Source: Kiritimatiellia bacterium (GTDB taxonomy: Bacteria; Verrucomicrobiota; Kiritimatiellia; UBA8416; JADHWI01). From it: a stretch of 42,810 nt of DNA. Numbering within the stretch: position 1 is the first letter of the stretch; the number at the start of each line of letters is the position of its first letter. The position numbers and the translations under genes were made by a program. This document shows, one piece after another, positions 24,239-32,641 of the stretch. The stretch is taken from the NCBI GenBank assembly GCA_030744755.1, contig JASLPY010000044.1, forward strand, positions 1 through 42,810. The letters are read 5' to 3'. The notes below the pieces were generated by a model, which was not told the origin of the DNA, searched no databases, and worked only from the letters and a program-made list of their open reading frames with translations.

Positions 24239-25738
24239 TCACCATATCGATTTCATTTCCCACGCATCGAGAGATTCCAATGTAACACTGCCGTTCTCGG
24301 CAAATACCGACACACCCAGGTCCTTCTCGCCGGGATACTCGACCCTTGTAACACTTGTTTCGCCGTCATTAATGAATACTTCAAGAACAGACTTATCAAT
24401 GAACACATGCAGTTTAAGAGTCTTTCCTTCACCCGGCTTTAAAGGAAGCTCAGTCCCCGCCACGTTCAATTGTCCGTCCGCGTATCTGATGGTAACCGCG
24501 GTCTTGCCGTCTTCGCTCTGACGAACCTTGAGGCCAAAGGCTCCCGCGTCCGCTTTCGCGAACTGCGCAATGATTTCCAACGCATCACCTCTTATATCTT
24601 TGAGCACTTCAGATTTACTCTCCACTTTCAGGCCCTTGATTTCACGGTGTTTCCCGCGCAGCTTCTTCAGCTCAGGCGCCGGGGCCTGGACAAGCCGCTG
24701 TTCTTTATCGAGCGTAAGCACGCGAGGAAGAGACATGCACCCGTTCCAGCCGCGCCCGGGTCTGAATCCGCAAATCCAGCCGACCAGGATTCGACGTCCA
24801 TCCTTGTCGGAAAAAGCATTAGTGCCATAAAGGCCACGCGTCCATGACCGGTCCTTCGGAGGGTTCTTTCCGAAACCGTAATCAACGATGCCGTCACCGC
24901 CGTTCTTCTTGAAGTTAATGGTCTTTGCGTCAAAATCCCCCACTATATAGGAAAGCGGGTGTGTTGAGCGGATCAGTACCCACCTGTCCTGAAGAGGAAA
25001 GAAGTTCGGGCATTCGCCGGAGACACCCTCCATCTTGCCGGCATACTTCCATTTTGTCAGTTCTTTGTTCTGAGCTTCCCCGACCAGTCCGCCGGATGAT
25101 TTATACGTCACAAAGGTGCGACCTTCTGACCTGAACACAAAGGGATCGCTCCATCCGCCATGTACGTCCGCGGGCACTCCGTTCATCCCGGCGGCCATGA
25201 TCGGGTTTTCTTTTATTCGTTTCCATTCTGTCAAATCTTCATCACAGGCAATGGCGGCCCATTGTTCACGCTTTGGCGTCCTGTGAGGAGCGTACCGTTT
25301 GGCGTGAACAAAGGTATAGAACAGCATCGGCCGGCCGTTTCCATCGAGAGTAACACAGCCTGAATTACATCTTGTCTCCCCGCGTTCAATCATGGGTAGT
25401 AGGGCCCAGTCAAGCTCCTCCCAGTGAACAAGGTCCCTGCTTCGCGCGTGTGCCCAGAGTGAATAATTGTATCCCCAGCGATCACCGCTGAACGGGTTGT
25501 ACTGGTAAAAAATGTGATAGGTGCCCTTGTAGTAGATCGCGCCGCAAATATCATTCATCCATTGGGAGGGCGGCCGGAAATGATAGACGGGACGACTCGT
25601 GTCTTTCTGCGCAAGCGGGATCGCGGCCTTTACTGCCCCGCGTGCCTTTTCGACCCATTCTTCTTCAGCCCGACCGCCGTCAGCTACAAGCATCGAGACA
25701 ACTATCATCGCCAATCCCGATCTCACGCAATATCTCAT
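24239..25738 (-). CDS. Exported GH32 glycoside hydrolase
   Basis: Protein of 499 aa with a signal peptide (about 1-24). It has the five-bladed GH32 catalytic core and a C-terminal beta-sandwich (KLHVFIDKSVLEVFINDGET). The three catalytic acids are conserved: nucleophile D63 in WMNDICG (canonical WMNDPNG), D198 in WSDPF (canonical RDP), and acid/base E242 in GECPNFF. The Pro-Asn to Ile-Cys and Arg to Ser changes are unusual but leave the acids in place. GH32 enzymes cleave beta-fructosides such as sucrose, inulin or levan; specificity cannot be read here. The start has GGAG about 9 nt upstream on the minus strand. It sits 64 bp downstream of the HEAT gene, in the same direction, so it may be co-transcribed with the HEAT and Gfo/Idh genes. 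Likely periplasmic or secreted fructan hydrolase. Confidence 0.92.
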   Translation of the reverse strand: MRYCVRSGLAMIVVSMLVADGGRAEEEWVEKARGAVKAAIPLAQKDTSRPVYHFRPPSQWMNDICGAIYYKGTYHIFYQYNPFSGDRWGYNYSLWAHARSRDLVHWEELDWALLPMIERGETRCNSGCVTLDGNGRPMLFYTFVHAKRYAPHRTPKREQWAAIACDEDLTEWKRIKENPIMAAGMNGVPADVHGGWSDPFVFRSEGRTFVTYKSSGGLVGEAQNKELTKWKYAGKMEGVSGECPNFFPLQDRWVLIRSTHPLSYIVGDFDAKTINFKKNGGDGIVDYGFGKNPPKDRSWTRGLYGTNAFSDKDGRRILVGWICGFRPGRGWNGCMSLPRVLTLDKEQRLVQAPAPELKKLRGKHREIKGLKVESKSEVLKDIRGDALEIIAQFAKADAGAFGLKVRQSEDGKTAVTIRYADGQLNVAGTELPLKPGEGKTLKLHVFIDKSVLEVFINDGETSVTRVEYPGEKDLGVSVFAENGSVTLESLDAWEMKSIW

Positions 25739-25802
25739 ATTCTTACGTTCTCCATCCTGTAGACATCAGCAGACCGGTGCCAGGTCAGAAACTGAAACGG
25801 CT

Positions 25803-27683
25803 CTATTTCTTCAGTATCTTCTTAATCTCTGCCACCGCTCGGTCCGCTTCTGCCTTGACGCCGTCCCGGCGGACCTCTTCCACCAGTTTCAGCGCTTCGG
25901 GATCTGCCAGTTTGCCCACTGCACCGAGTACCAGCCGCGCATCCGCGTCGCTCTTCACATGTGGAACGATCTTTTTGAACAGGTTCGTTTTCTCTCTCTT
26001 GGCAGACTCGGCCAGGCGAACGGCGCCGCGTAGTGCAAGCACCCGGTGCGTGTCGTTGTTGGTTGATCCAAGAACGCTCAGCAGGGGGGGTAGGGCTTCA
26101 GGACCCGGCCAACCGGCGAGTGTACGCACTGCTGCATCTCGAACGGCGTGATCCGTATCGGCCAGGGCACCGGCTACCTCTCCAAAAGTGTTCTCGTCGG
26201 GAGCGTAGCCCATGGTCCTAAGCAGTGATGCCCTTTTCTCCGGGACCGTTGCCCTCTTCCACGCAGATGTGATGGGAAGCGTGTGCTTTGTCCGTTTGGC
26301 CGCCGCTCCGATGGCTCGTTCAGCTTCGTTCCGGACCTCGCTCGACTCCAGTTGTGACAGAGCGCGAACCATCAAACCAACAGCCTGGCAGTTTCCCATT
26401 ACCCCAAGCGCCCGGAAAGAGGCCGTCATGGTTTCCTGGTCCTGCCCTGAACACAGTTTGACGAGCTTGGAGACAGACCCTTTAGCCCGCCGATCAGTTA
26501 GTACCCCAATGAGCCTTGAACGGTCTGTCCCTGAAGTTTTATCCAGGCAATCCAGCAGCGCCTTGTTCGCATCCTCATGTACGGAGGAGACAAGGCTCTG
26601 GCGCGCAGCGGCCGATTCCTTGGTAGCAGCCTTGAGCATCAGAGCAACCAGCCGATTCACAGAATCCGCATTGCCTTCTTTTGCCAGGCCGCCTATGGCC
26701 GCCAATCGGACATTTTGATCCTTATGGTTCAGGGCGTTGTGCAAGGCGTCAACGAAAGCGGTTCCTTCCCGGGCCTCAAGAGCGATGAGCAGGTCTACCT
26801 GTTCGGTTGCTGGAAGAGAGGCCATTCTGGCCAGCAAGGTGGAGCGAACGAGGGGTTCCGGCAATGTGCCCGCAAGCGAGATAGCAGTGGACCGCAGAGG
26901 CGTTCCAGGTTTGGCCAGGATGGCATTGATTTCTTTGGCTGCCGCTTTGGGATCAGCCGTTGCCAGGACCGACAAGGCTCCTCTTTTGATGTGCTGCACA
27001 GCGGCTTGCGCCAGCAGGTCCCGGCAAAGAGTTACGCATTCGCCCTGCTTCCCTCGTTTGCCCATCTCCTGCGCGGCTTGCAGGAGAGCTGCGTCAAGGG
27101 TCGAAAGGTCGATTCCGTCCTTCTTTCGCATGGAGGCAAGCGCCGTGACAGCGTCCCTGGTTCCTATCTTGCCCAACGCGCTCACGGCGAAAGACCAATT
27201 GGCTCCGGAGATACCGGCCAAGGCTCCTACAGCGCTCGCATCCCGCTTTTCCCCCAGGAGAATGATAATGGCGATCTTTGCACGCCCCTTTGCTTTCGGC
27301 AAAGCATCGAGCAAGAGGGGCACTACCTTTTTCGATGCCTGCGTGGCAAGAGCAAAGCAGGCGATATCCGCCGTCTTTTCATCCGAGAGGAGTTTCCCGA
27401 TCTTCTCCAGCGAGGATTCCGACCCGATGATCCAGAGCATTTTGCATGCGAACAGCTTGCCGTCATAGGTAGACTCGCCTGAGAGGATATTCGCCAGGTT
27501 CTCTTCCATGTTCTTGATCTCCTGGCTTCCGGCTTTCCCGACGCGGATGTTCTCCTCAACAACTCGCATGGCAGCACGGCTGTCCCCGCGTTTGTAGGAT
27601 ACAATGGCCGCGTAGTCGGGGTCCTGCCACGCAGAAGCGATCGAAGAGAAAGCAAACAGTAAACTTAACGTGAAATACTTCAT
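25803..27683 (-). CDS. Secreted HEAT-repeat protein
   Basis: Protein of 626 aa with signal peptide MKYFTLSLLFAFSSIASA and then HEAT-like helical repeats to the end. It is paralogous to the HEAT part of the protein at 3830-7696: compare VRDAAVRTLAGWPGPEA with VKDAAIRALSEWPDASA, and GKQGECVTLCRDLL with GKRNDCARICRDLI. Unlike that protein it lacks the discoidin and DUF1080 domains. The start at 27683 is fixed by AGGAG 6 nt upstream and by the leader; a longer frame runs back into the Gfo/Idh gene. It follows the Gfo/Idh gene by 16 bp, so the pair is almost surely co-transcribed. HEAT repeats bind proteins, so a scaffold role for exported enzymes is a reasonable guess. Confidence 0.85.
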   Translation of the reverse strand: MKYFTLSLLFAFSSIASAWQDPDYAAIVSYKRGDSRAAMRVVEENIRVGKAGSQEIKNMEENLANILSGESTYDGKLFACKMLWIIGSESSLEKIGKLLSDEKTADIACFALATQASKKVVPLLLDALPKAKGRAKIAIIILLGEKRDASAVGALAGISGANWSFAVSALGKIGTRDAVTALASMRKKDGIDLSTLDAALLQAAQEMGKRGKQGECVTLCRDLLAQAAVQHIKRGALSVLATADPKAAAKEINAILAKPGTPLRSTAISLAGTLPEPLVRSTLLARMASLPATEQVDLLIALEAREGTAFVDALHNALNHKDQNVRLAAIGGLAKEGNADSVNRLVALMLKAATKESAAARQSLVSSVHEDANKALLDCLDKTSGTDRSRLIGVLTDRRAKGSVSKLVKLCSGQDQETMTASFRALGVMGNCQAVGLMVRALSQLESSEVRNEAERAIGAAAKRTKHTLPITSAWKRATVPEKRASLLRTMGYAPDENTFGEVAGALADTDHAVRDAAVRTLAGWPGPEALPPLLSVLGSTNNDTHRVLALRGAVRLAESAKREKTNLFKKIVPHVKSDADARLVLGAVGKLADPEALKLVEEVRRDGVKAEADRAVAEIKKILKK

Positions 27684-27699
27684 GTGGTTCTCCTGAAGG

Positions 27700-28995
27700 T
27701 TAAACGATCCACGGGCTGCGTGGAGCGCGCCAGAGCATACGGTTGGCTTCGTCATCACCGACGACCTGCTCTGTTGCCGGATTCCACGTGATTTTGCGTC
27801 CGAGGCGCAGGCAGATGTTCATGAGTTGACAGATACTCATTGCGCGGTGCGCAGTTTCGGGGGCGCACACCGTGGGCTTGCGGCTGCGTATGGAGTCGAG
27901 CAGGTTGCGAATATGCCCGCCTGTCTGCGACCAACTCTTCGAGGAGACACCCCGCAGGCTCAAGATCGACTCGGGTTCCGCAGTCACCCGGTTGGTAGCA
28001 TCGTCCACCTGGATCCACCCTTCGTCACCGATATAGCGGATGTACCGGTCGTTAAACTGGCGGCGCTGAACCATCACACCCGTTACCCCGTTGGCATACT
28101 TGCAGCGGACCTCGCCGCTGATCGGGGTGTCGCTGTAGAACTTCACCGGGTCTGGCCATTTCGCCTGGCCTTCGAATTCCACGGGCCCGGTATCGTCGGT
28201 CTGCAGGGTCATCTGCATGAGGTCGGTATAGTGGCATCCCATGGCGGCGATCATTCCCGCTCCGGTGTCCCAGAAGTAGTTCCAGCCGTTGACATGTGCC
28301 GGCACGAACGGCTTCCATGGGGTGGGGCCCAGCCAGGTGTCGTAATCCCAGCCTTCAGGAACGGGCTCTTCCCTGGCATGTGCGATGGGGTTAGCTCTCC
28401 AGACCTGCATTTCCACAGTCTGGAGGTTGCCTATCATACCTTTCTGAACCACCTCCGACGCGAACCGGTACGAGTCGACGGACCGTCTCTGATGTCCGGC
28501 CTGGTAGATAGTGCCGTACCTCTGGCACGTCTCCACCATCTTTCGGCCCTCCAGTAGGGAGAGACTGATCGGTTTCTCGCAGTACACGTCCTTGCCTGCC
28601 CGAGCCGCGTAGGAGGTGGCCAGCGAGTGCCAGCGATCACCGGTGGCGATGAAGACTGCGTCTATATCGTCCTGGGCCAGCAACTCCCGAAAATCTGGAT
28701 AAGCGCGACATGCTTCGCTCCCATGCTGGCCGCCCACCAGGCGTCTGGCGGCCTTGAGGCGGTCTGCCCGGCAGTCGGAGACCGCGACATATTGGACATC
28801 TTCCTGCTGTATGAAATGGGGGATCACCCTCTTGGCGCGGTTCCCGACCCCAATCGATCCGAACGTGATCCTCTCGCTGGGTGCGACCGAGTTGCCCCGC
28901 CCAAGCACGGATGCCGGCACAATTAACGGCACGCTGAACGCAGTCGATGCAGCAAGGAAGCGGCGTCGGGAGATAGATCCTGATTTCTTGGACAT
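27700..28995 (-). CDS. Tat-exported Gfo/Idh/MocA oxidoreductase (3)
   Basis: Protein of 431 aa. Leader SISRRRFLAASTAFSVPLIV carries the twin-arginine motif. The nucleotide fold starts at ITFGSIGVGNRAK, the family EKP motif is at KDVYCEKPISLS, and substrate-domain markers are GWDYDTWLGPTPWKPF and GAGMIAAMGCHYTDLMQ. Its tail (DDEANRMLWRAPRSPWIV) and the segment YDTWLGPTPWKP match the protein at 2380-3666 (YDMWLGPAPYKP), marking them as closer paralogues. Start at 28995 is chosen for AAGGAG 8 nt upstream; an upstream extension to 29094 precedes the leader and is unlikely. A HEAT-repeat gene follows 16 bp later, repeating the Gfo/Idh-HEAT order of 2380-7696. Role: redox step on a sugar or glycoside outside the cytoplasm; substrate unknown. 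Confidence 0.92.
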   Translation of the reverse strand: MSKKSGSISRRRFLAASTAFSVPLIVPASVLGRGNSVAPSERITFGSIGVGNRAKRVIPHFIQQEDVQYVAVSDCRADRLKAARRLVGGQHGSEACRAYPDFRELLAQDDIDAVFIATGDRWHSLATSYAARAGKDVYCEKPISLSLLEGRKMVETCQRYGTIYQAGHQRRSVDSYRFASEVVQKGMIGNLQTVEMQVWRANPIAHAREEPVPEGWDYDTWLGPTPWKPFVPAHVNGWNYFWDTGAGMIAAMGCHYTDLMQMTLQTDDTGPVEFEGQAKWPDPVKFYSDTPISGEVRCKYANGVTGVMVQRRQFNDRYIRYIGDEGWIQVDDATNRVTAEPESILSLRGVSSKSWSQTGGHIRNLLDSIRSRKPTVCAPETAHRAMSICQLMNICLRLGRKITWNPATEQVVGDDEANRMLWRAPRSPWIV

Positions 28996-29143
28996 GGTGG
29001 CACTCCTTGGTTTCAAACCATCGTTACACAGCACAATCCTAGAAGGGGTGATTCGTGGGGTCAAGGGCGCAGCGTTGCGAGGATTCAGCGTCATTGTGAG
29101 ATGCGAGTCTCTGTAGCGGAACTTCTCCAGCCCCGGCGCATGC

Positions 29144-29186
29144 GCGTCAACCTAAGGGATTGCCGCATGTGCCTATGGCCTGAAAG
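29144..29186 (+). repeat. 43-bp dispersed repeat, copy 1
   Basis: Begins GCGTCAACCTAAGGGATTGC and ends GGCCTGAAAG. The reverse complement of 36066-36108 matches it at 38 of 43 positions. It yields short in-frame fragments such as MRVNLRDCRMCLWPE, which are not supported as genes. It directly precedes the composite palindrome at 29257-29492 and may be part of the same element. Confidence 0.75.
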
Positions 29187-29256
29187 GCCTGGATATACTA
29201 GCCCAGGGCGGTGCCCTTGTTGTTCTACACAACTTTCGGTTGTCATACCTACGGGG

Positions 29257-29492
29257 CAAGCCGGAGGCTTGTCAGCGATTAGCCGGTGGTTGATCCCGCA
29301 GAGCGGGAGATACCACCGGTCAATAGAGATGTCAATTGCATCCCGGAGGGATGCCAGCATTGGTGGATACGCGGCAGAGCGCGGGAGTCGCTGCCATCCC
29401 TCCGGGATGGTTGGTTTTCTGTCCGCAGAGTCCGGTGGTGGCGCTCGTTCCTCTCGCAACCACCGGCTAATGGCTGGCAGGCCTCCGGCCTG
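29257..29492. repeat. Composite palindrome of six hairpins
   Basis: The left half holds H1, CAAGCC-GGA-GGCTTG (29257-29271); H2, CCGGTGGT (29283-29290) with ACCACCGG (29312-29319), enclosing CCCGC/GCGGG; and H3, GCATCCC-GGA-GGGATGC (29338-29354). The right half holds them in reverse order as complements: H3', CCATCCC-TCC-GGGATGG (29394-29410); H2', CCGGTGGT (29432-29439) with ACCACCGG (29460-29467); and H1', CAGGCC-TCC-GGCCTG (29478-29492). Loops GGA become TCC, as expected for an inverted copy, and stems of H1 and H3 vary while still pairing. It occupies the 574-bp gap between the Gfo/Idh and NPCBM genes. Function unknown. Confidence 0.8.
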
Positions 29493-29569
29493 GCCCAACC
29501 TTGCAAAGGGCAAGAGGAGATGCGCAAACAACGGGTTGCATTTCCAGGCTAAACAGCCCTGCCATTCAT

Positions 29570-32287
29570 CTATTTCTCCAGGTGGATATTCCAGATTCTT
29601 CCTGGTGTGACGGTGAACTTGGAGACACATTTGCCTTGGACATGTGCTTCGAACTTGACCCCGATATTGCTGTGGTGCTTCTTGCGGCCGATTCTGCTGT
29701 GCAATGTGTCACGGTGCGTAAGTGTTCCACTGGAATCCCACATAAGGCGAACTTCTTTGCCGGTGTGGTTCTGCATCCAGAATGTGCATCTTTGCTCTCG
29801 CGTCTCAGGAAGTTTCTCTAATACTGCAATCTCAAGGCCGGGTTTGACCTCCTGGAGATTCTTGACAGCGGAGTCGGAAACACCGGAACTCCTGACAACA
29901 GTAAGCGATTCCAGGATGGGAATCTTCTGAAAGGCTTCGAAACTCTTGTCGCCCCCATTCCAGTCTTCGCCGACAAAAACGTGGTGTGTGTCGCCCGTTT
30001 GTAAACTTCTCATTAACTGACCGCTGTAACCTATGATGCCGCCGTTGTGATAAACGCTGATGAGCGCCCTTTTTCCCCGGTCATCCATTCGGGACGAACG
30101 TAATTCAGCGCCCAGTTGCCTGGTAATCTGCAGGTTGCCGTGCCCGGCTTCTTCCAGAAGACGAGCAAAATGATAGGGGAGGGGAAGCTCTTCAGAGGTT
30201 ATGATGGCCCGCCAGTGCAGGGGCTTTCGATCAGCGCGCTGAGTCAACTCAAGCGTTACGGTCCTGCCTTGATACTCATCAAGTTGGAAGAGCAGGGGGG
30301 AGGGCCAGTTCTGCCAGTCCTGCCTGATCGGGAACTTTCGCGCTTTGATCTGCTTCTTTTCGACACTCAGGGTGACGGCATGAGAACCGGGTGAGTACCC
30401 CTGTTCCGTGCTCAAGTAGACGGCGAGATACTTTTCCGAAGGCCCGATCAGCATCTTACGGGAAAGGAGAAGAGGCTGCTTCAGAGGCTGGACCAGTGCC
30501 AGGAGTTGGCTGGATTCTATTCCTGTATGACCATACCTTGCCAGGTAACATGTCCGGATGTCGATGTCGCGCGGGTCTGCTCCGAATGTCCACCCCCGCG
30601 AGCATGCGATCAGCGGCCCGATCCGCTGTTGAACATGCTTCTGAAGAGTTGCACTGTCCAGTTCAATAGATGCGTCGAGCCAGTCGAGATTGTCACGAAT
30701 GTTCAAGGGATCGGCGCCGGGTGGTGCATCATGAATGGCAGGATCGGCCTGGAGGACAAGCTGTATCGGACCTTCAAGCGGCTGATGAAGTTTGAGTCTC
30801 CCGGTGTCGACGGTCTTCTGTGAACCGATCAGCGGCGGACTTTCGAACAGGGGTTTGGTCTCGATTGATCCGAGATAAACCCGCGCACTGGCACAGCCGC
30901 CCGACCCGACGATGCTGTCGATCCCTGCAGTACTCCGAAAGGTCTCAGCGTAATTGGGCAGCAGAAAACGCAGTTCGCTGTAGGCGTGGACCGCGAAGCC
31001 CCATCCGTAGTCTTTTCCGCAGCTACTGAGAAGCTGGTCCCTGGAGTTGCGGTTCATTCTCCAGGGCAGGAATGGAGGGGAGACCGCTGACGCGGGACGA
31101 ATGCGGCAGAGCGGGACCAGGTTCGGTGAAAACGAGTATCGCACGTTAATGACGGGGAACGGCACATGCAGACAATCTAGGCTCCAGATCGGCTGGATAA
31201 CATGGATCCACGTCTTGTCTCCGCCTTCGGTGGCCGCGTGCCGCGCCTTCAGCGCTGCAAGGTGTTTCTCCTGGGCCGAGAGTTTGGCGGTTACCTTGTC
31301 CAACTCCTCCTTGGACTTGGCGAGTTCCTTTTCGCGGGCCTCCCGATCGGCGGCGGTGGCCTTCTGGAGCTCGGTCGCTTTATCGCTGTGTTGTTTCCTG
31401 GCGAGTTCGAGCTCCTTGACCACTGCCACCAGGCGCCCGTTATGCATTATGATCCTTTCCTCATAACCCGCGCGTTGCCTCGCGAAATGCTCTCTGATGG
31501 AGGGCGTTAAATAGCTCAAAGCCGTGAACCGGGTGTTGCCGAAGGTGGCTGTCAGGCCGGAGGTCGTTTCAACGCATGTCAGTGGCGTCCTGCCTTCGGG
31601 ACTGAAAAGCGCCAGTTCGTCATAATACGCCTCCCAGGAATCGGTTCGCGGGAAGTGGATCTCCGCGATTTCCGCCATGTTCACATTCATGGTGCCGTCT
31701 TCAAGCAGAAGTGATACAGAGTCCTTTTTCCAGCGCAGCAGCCGGAATATCAATTGCCCCCCGTCGAGACGGAAAAGAGTTCCCGGCTGCAGCGGGCGGG
31801 GTGAAACGGAATGAAAGACGACGCGTTCAATACGTTTCGGAAGGACTCGCACTGAGAGCGGCAATATCTGTTGATGCTGATGCTTGCTAGTGGGCAGTTT
31901 GACCAGCAGGTGCGCGGGGATGGTCGGGCCGGCGGCATCACTCGCCGGCACTATCTCCGTGACAGTCCCAACAATCCTGTCTCCGCCGATAAACTCGATG
32001 TACGCGCGGCCGTCTTCGGGCATACGCCATGGTTTCACGCTGTTGTTTCGCAGCCACATGAGTGGACGTGTTTCATCGTGCAGTGAGGTTGAATCGAGCC
32101 GCGGTTTGAGTGGATAAGTGCCCCAGCCAAAAACCCGCGCGCCTGTCACGCGTGTGCCGTCAACAAAGGCCGCTTCATAGGCGTCCTTGTCCGCGGCATG
32201 GAGCATAGCCGGGAGGGTCAGCAGGAGCGCCAGCAGGCATACTCTGCTTGTTGACCAGAAATTCTGTTTCTTTCTCTTACCCATCAT
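29570..32287 (-). CDS. Large exported NPCBM-domain protein
   Basis: Protein of 905 aa with a signal peptide (LLALLLTLPAMLHAADKD). The N-terminal 270 residues are beta-rich with SH3-like features (GRAYIEFIGGDRIVGTVTEI, FRLDGGQLIFRLLRWKKDSV). A coiled coil of about 295-350 follows (LEKELAKSKEELDKVTAKL region). Around 390-520 is an NPCBM-type carbohydrate-binding domain, with AVHAYSELRFLLPNYAETFR and TAGIDSIVGSGG. Near 790 a leucine-rich-repeat-like segment appears (SGVSDSAVKNLQEVKPGLEI). The last 70 residues (TFWMQNHTGKEVRLMWDSSG to PGRIWNIHLE) resemble the VHL beta domain found in scattered bacterial proteins; this last call is tentative. No catalytic site was recognised, so it is probably a binding or structural protein. 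No strong binding site precedes the two adjacent start codons. It lies upstream of the Gfo/Idh-HEAT-GH32 set on the same strand. Confidence 0.75.
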   Translation of the reverse strand: MMGKRKKQNFWSTSRVCLLALLLTLPAMLHAADKDAYEAAFVDGTRVTGARVFGWGTYPLKPRLDSTSLHDETRPLMWLRNNSVKPWRMPEDGRAYIEFIGGDRIVGTVTEIVPASDAAGPTIPAHLLVKLPTSKHQHQQILPLSVRVLPKRIERVVFHSVSPRPLQPGTLFRLDGGQLIFRLLRWKKDSVSLLLEDGTMNVNMAEIAEIHFPRTDSWEAYYDELALFSPEGRTPLTCVETTSGLTATFGNTRFTALSYLTPSIREHFARQRAGYEERIIMHNGRLVAVVKELELARKQHSDKATELQKATAADREAREKELAKSKEELDKVTAKLSAQEKHLAALKARHAATEGGDKTWIHVIQPIWSLDCLHVPFPVINVRYSFSPNLVPLCRIRPASAVSPPFLPWRMNRNSRDQLLSSCGKDYGWGFAVHAYSELRFLLPNYAETFRSTAGIDSIVGSGGCASARVYLGSIETKPLFESPPLIGSQKTVDTGRLKLHQPLEGPIQLVLQADPAIHDAPPGADPLNIRDNLDWLDASIELDSATLQKHVQQRIGPLIACSRGWTFGADPRDIDIRTCYLARYGHTGIESSQLLALVQPLKQPLLLSRKMLIGPSEKYLAVYLSTEQGYSPGSHAVTLSVEKKQIKARKFPIRQDWQNWPSPLLFQLDEYQGRTVTLELTQRADRKPLHWRAIITSEELPLPYHFARLLEEAGHGNLQITRQLGAELRSSRMDDRGKRALISVYHNGGIIGYSGQLMRSLQTGDTHHVFVGEDWNGGDKSFEAFQKIPILESLTVVRSSGVSDSAVKNLQEVKPGLEIAVLEKLPETREQRCTFWMQNHTGKEVRLMWDSSGTLTHRDTLHSRIGRKKHHSNIGVKFEAHVQGKCVSKFTVTPGRIWNIHLEK

Positions 32288-32641
32288 AGATCAGCCACTC
32301 TTAGTCTGGCTTAAGCAATGAGGTAAGCGAAGAACATTCTTAGCCGCTTCTGCCAGGGGGGGAGACAGACCACGGTACGTGATTGCAACTGAGAGCATTA
32401 ACGGTGCTTCGCGCACGTGAATCCAGGTTTGTATTTGTTTTCGAAGAACCTCAAACTTGGCCGGTGATGATGCCAACGCACTCCAAATCTACCTCGCTAC
32501 AAATAGCGTGCATCAAATGGTTGCTCTGTCCTTGCAGATCTAGCTCAGTAAGATTCTGCCATTGCAGGTTCGCAATAGATGCTTGCTTTGAGCCGATGAG
32601 CTGTTCAGAGTGAGCTCTTCAACCAGAAAGGAAGCCGCATT
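32288..32641. other. Divergent intergenic region
   Basis: 354 bp between the divergent NPCBM and SGNH hydrolase genes. It must hold promoters for both directions, but no convincing -35/-10 pair or operator was found. Short open frames on both strands lack family resemblance and binding sites. No repeat from elsewhere in the window was recognised here. Confidence 0.5.

Noticed and set aside
26577..27482. Open frame of 301 codons on the plus strand
   Set aside because: Antisense to the second HEAT-repeat gene; composition and lack of motifs mark it as a shadow frame.
29257..29492. CRISPR array
   Set aside because: The repeats are inverted hairpins of different sequences in mirror order; there are no uniform direct repeats with unique spacers and no cas genes in the window.
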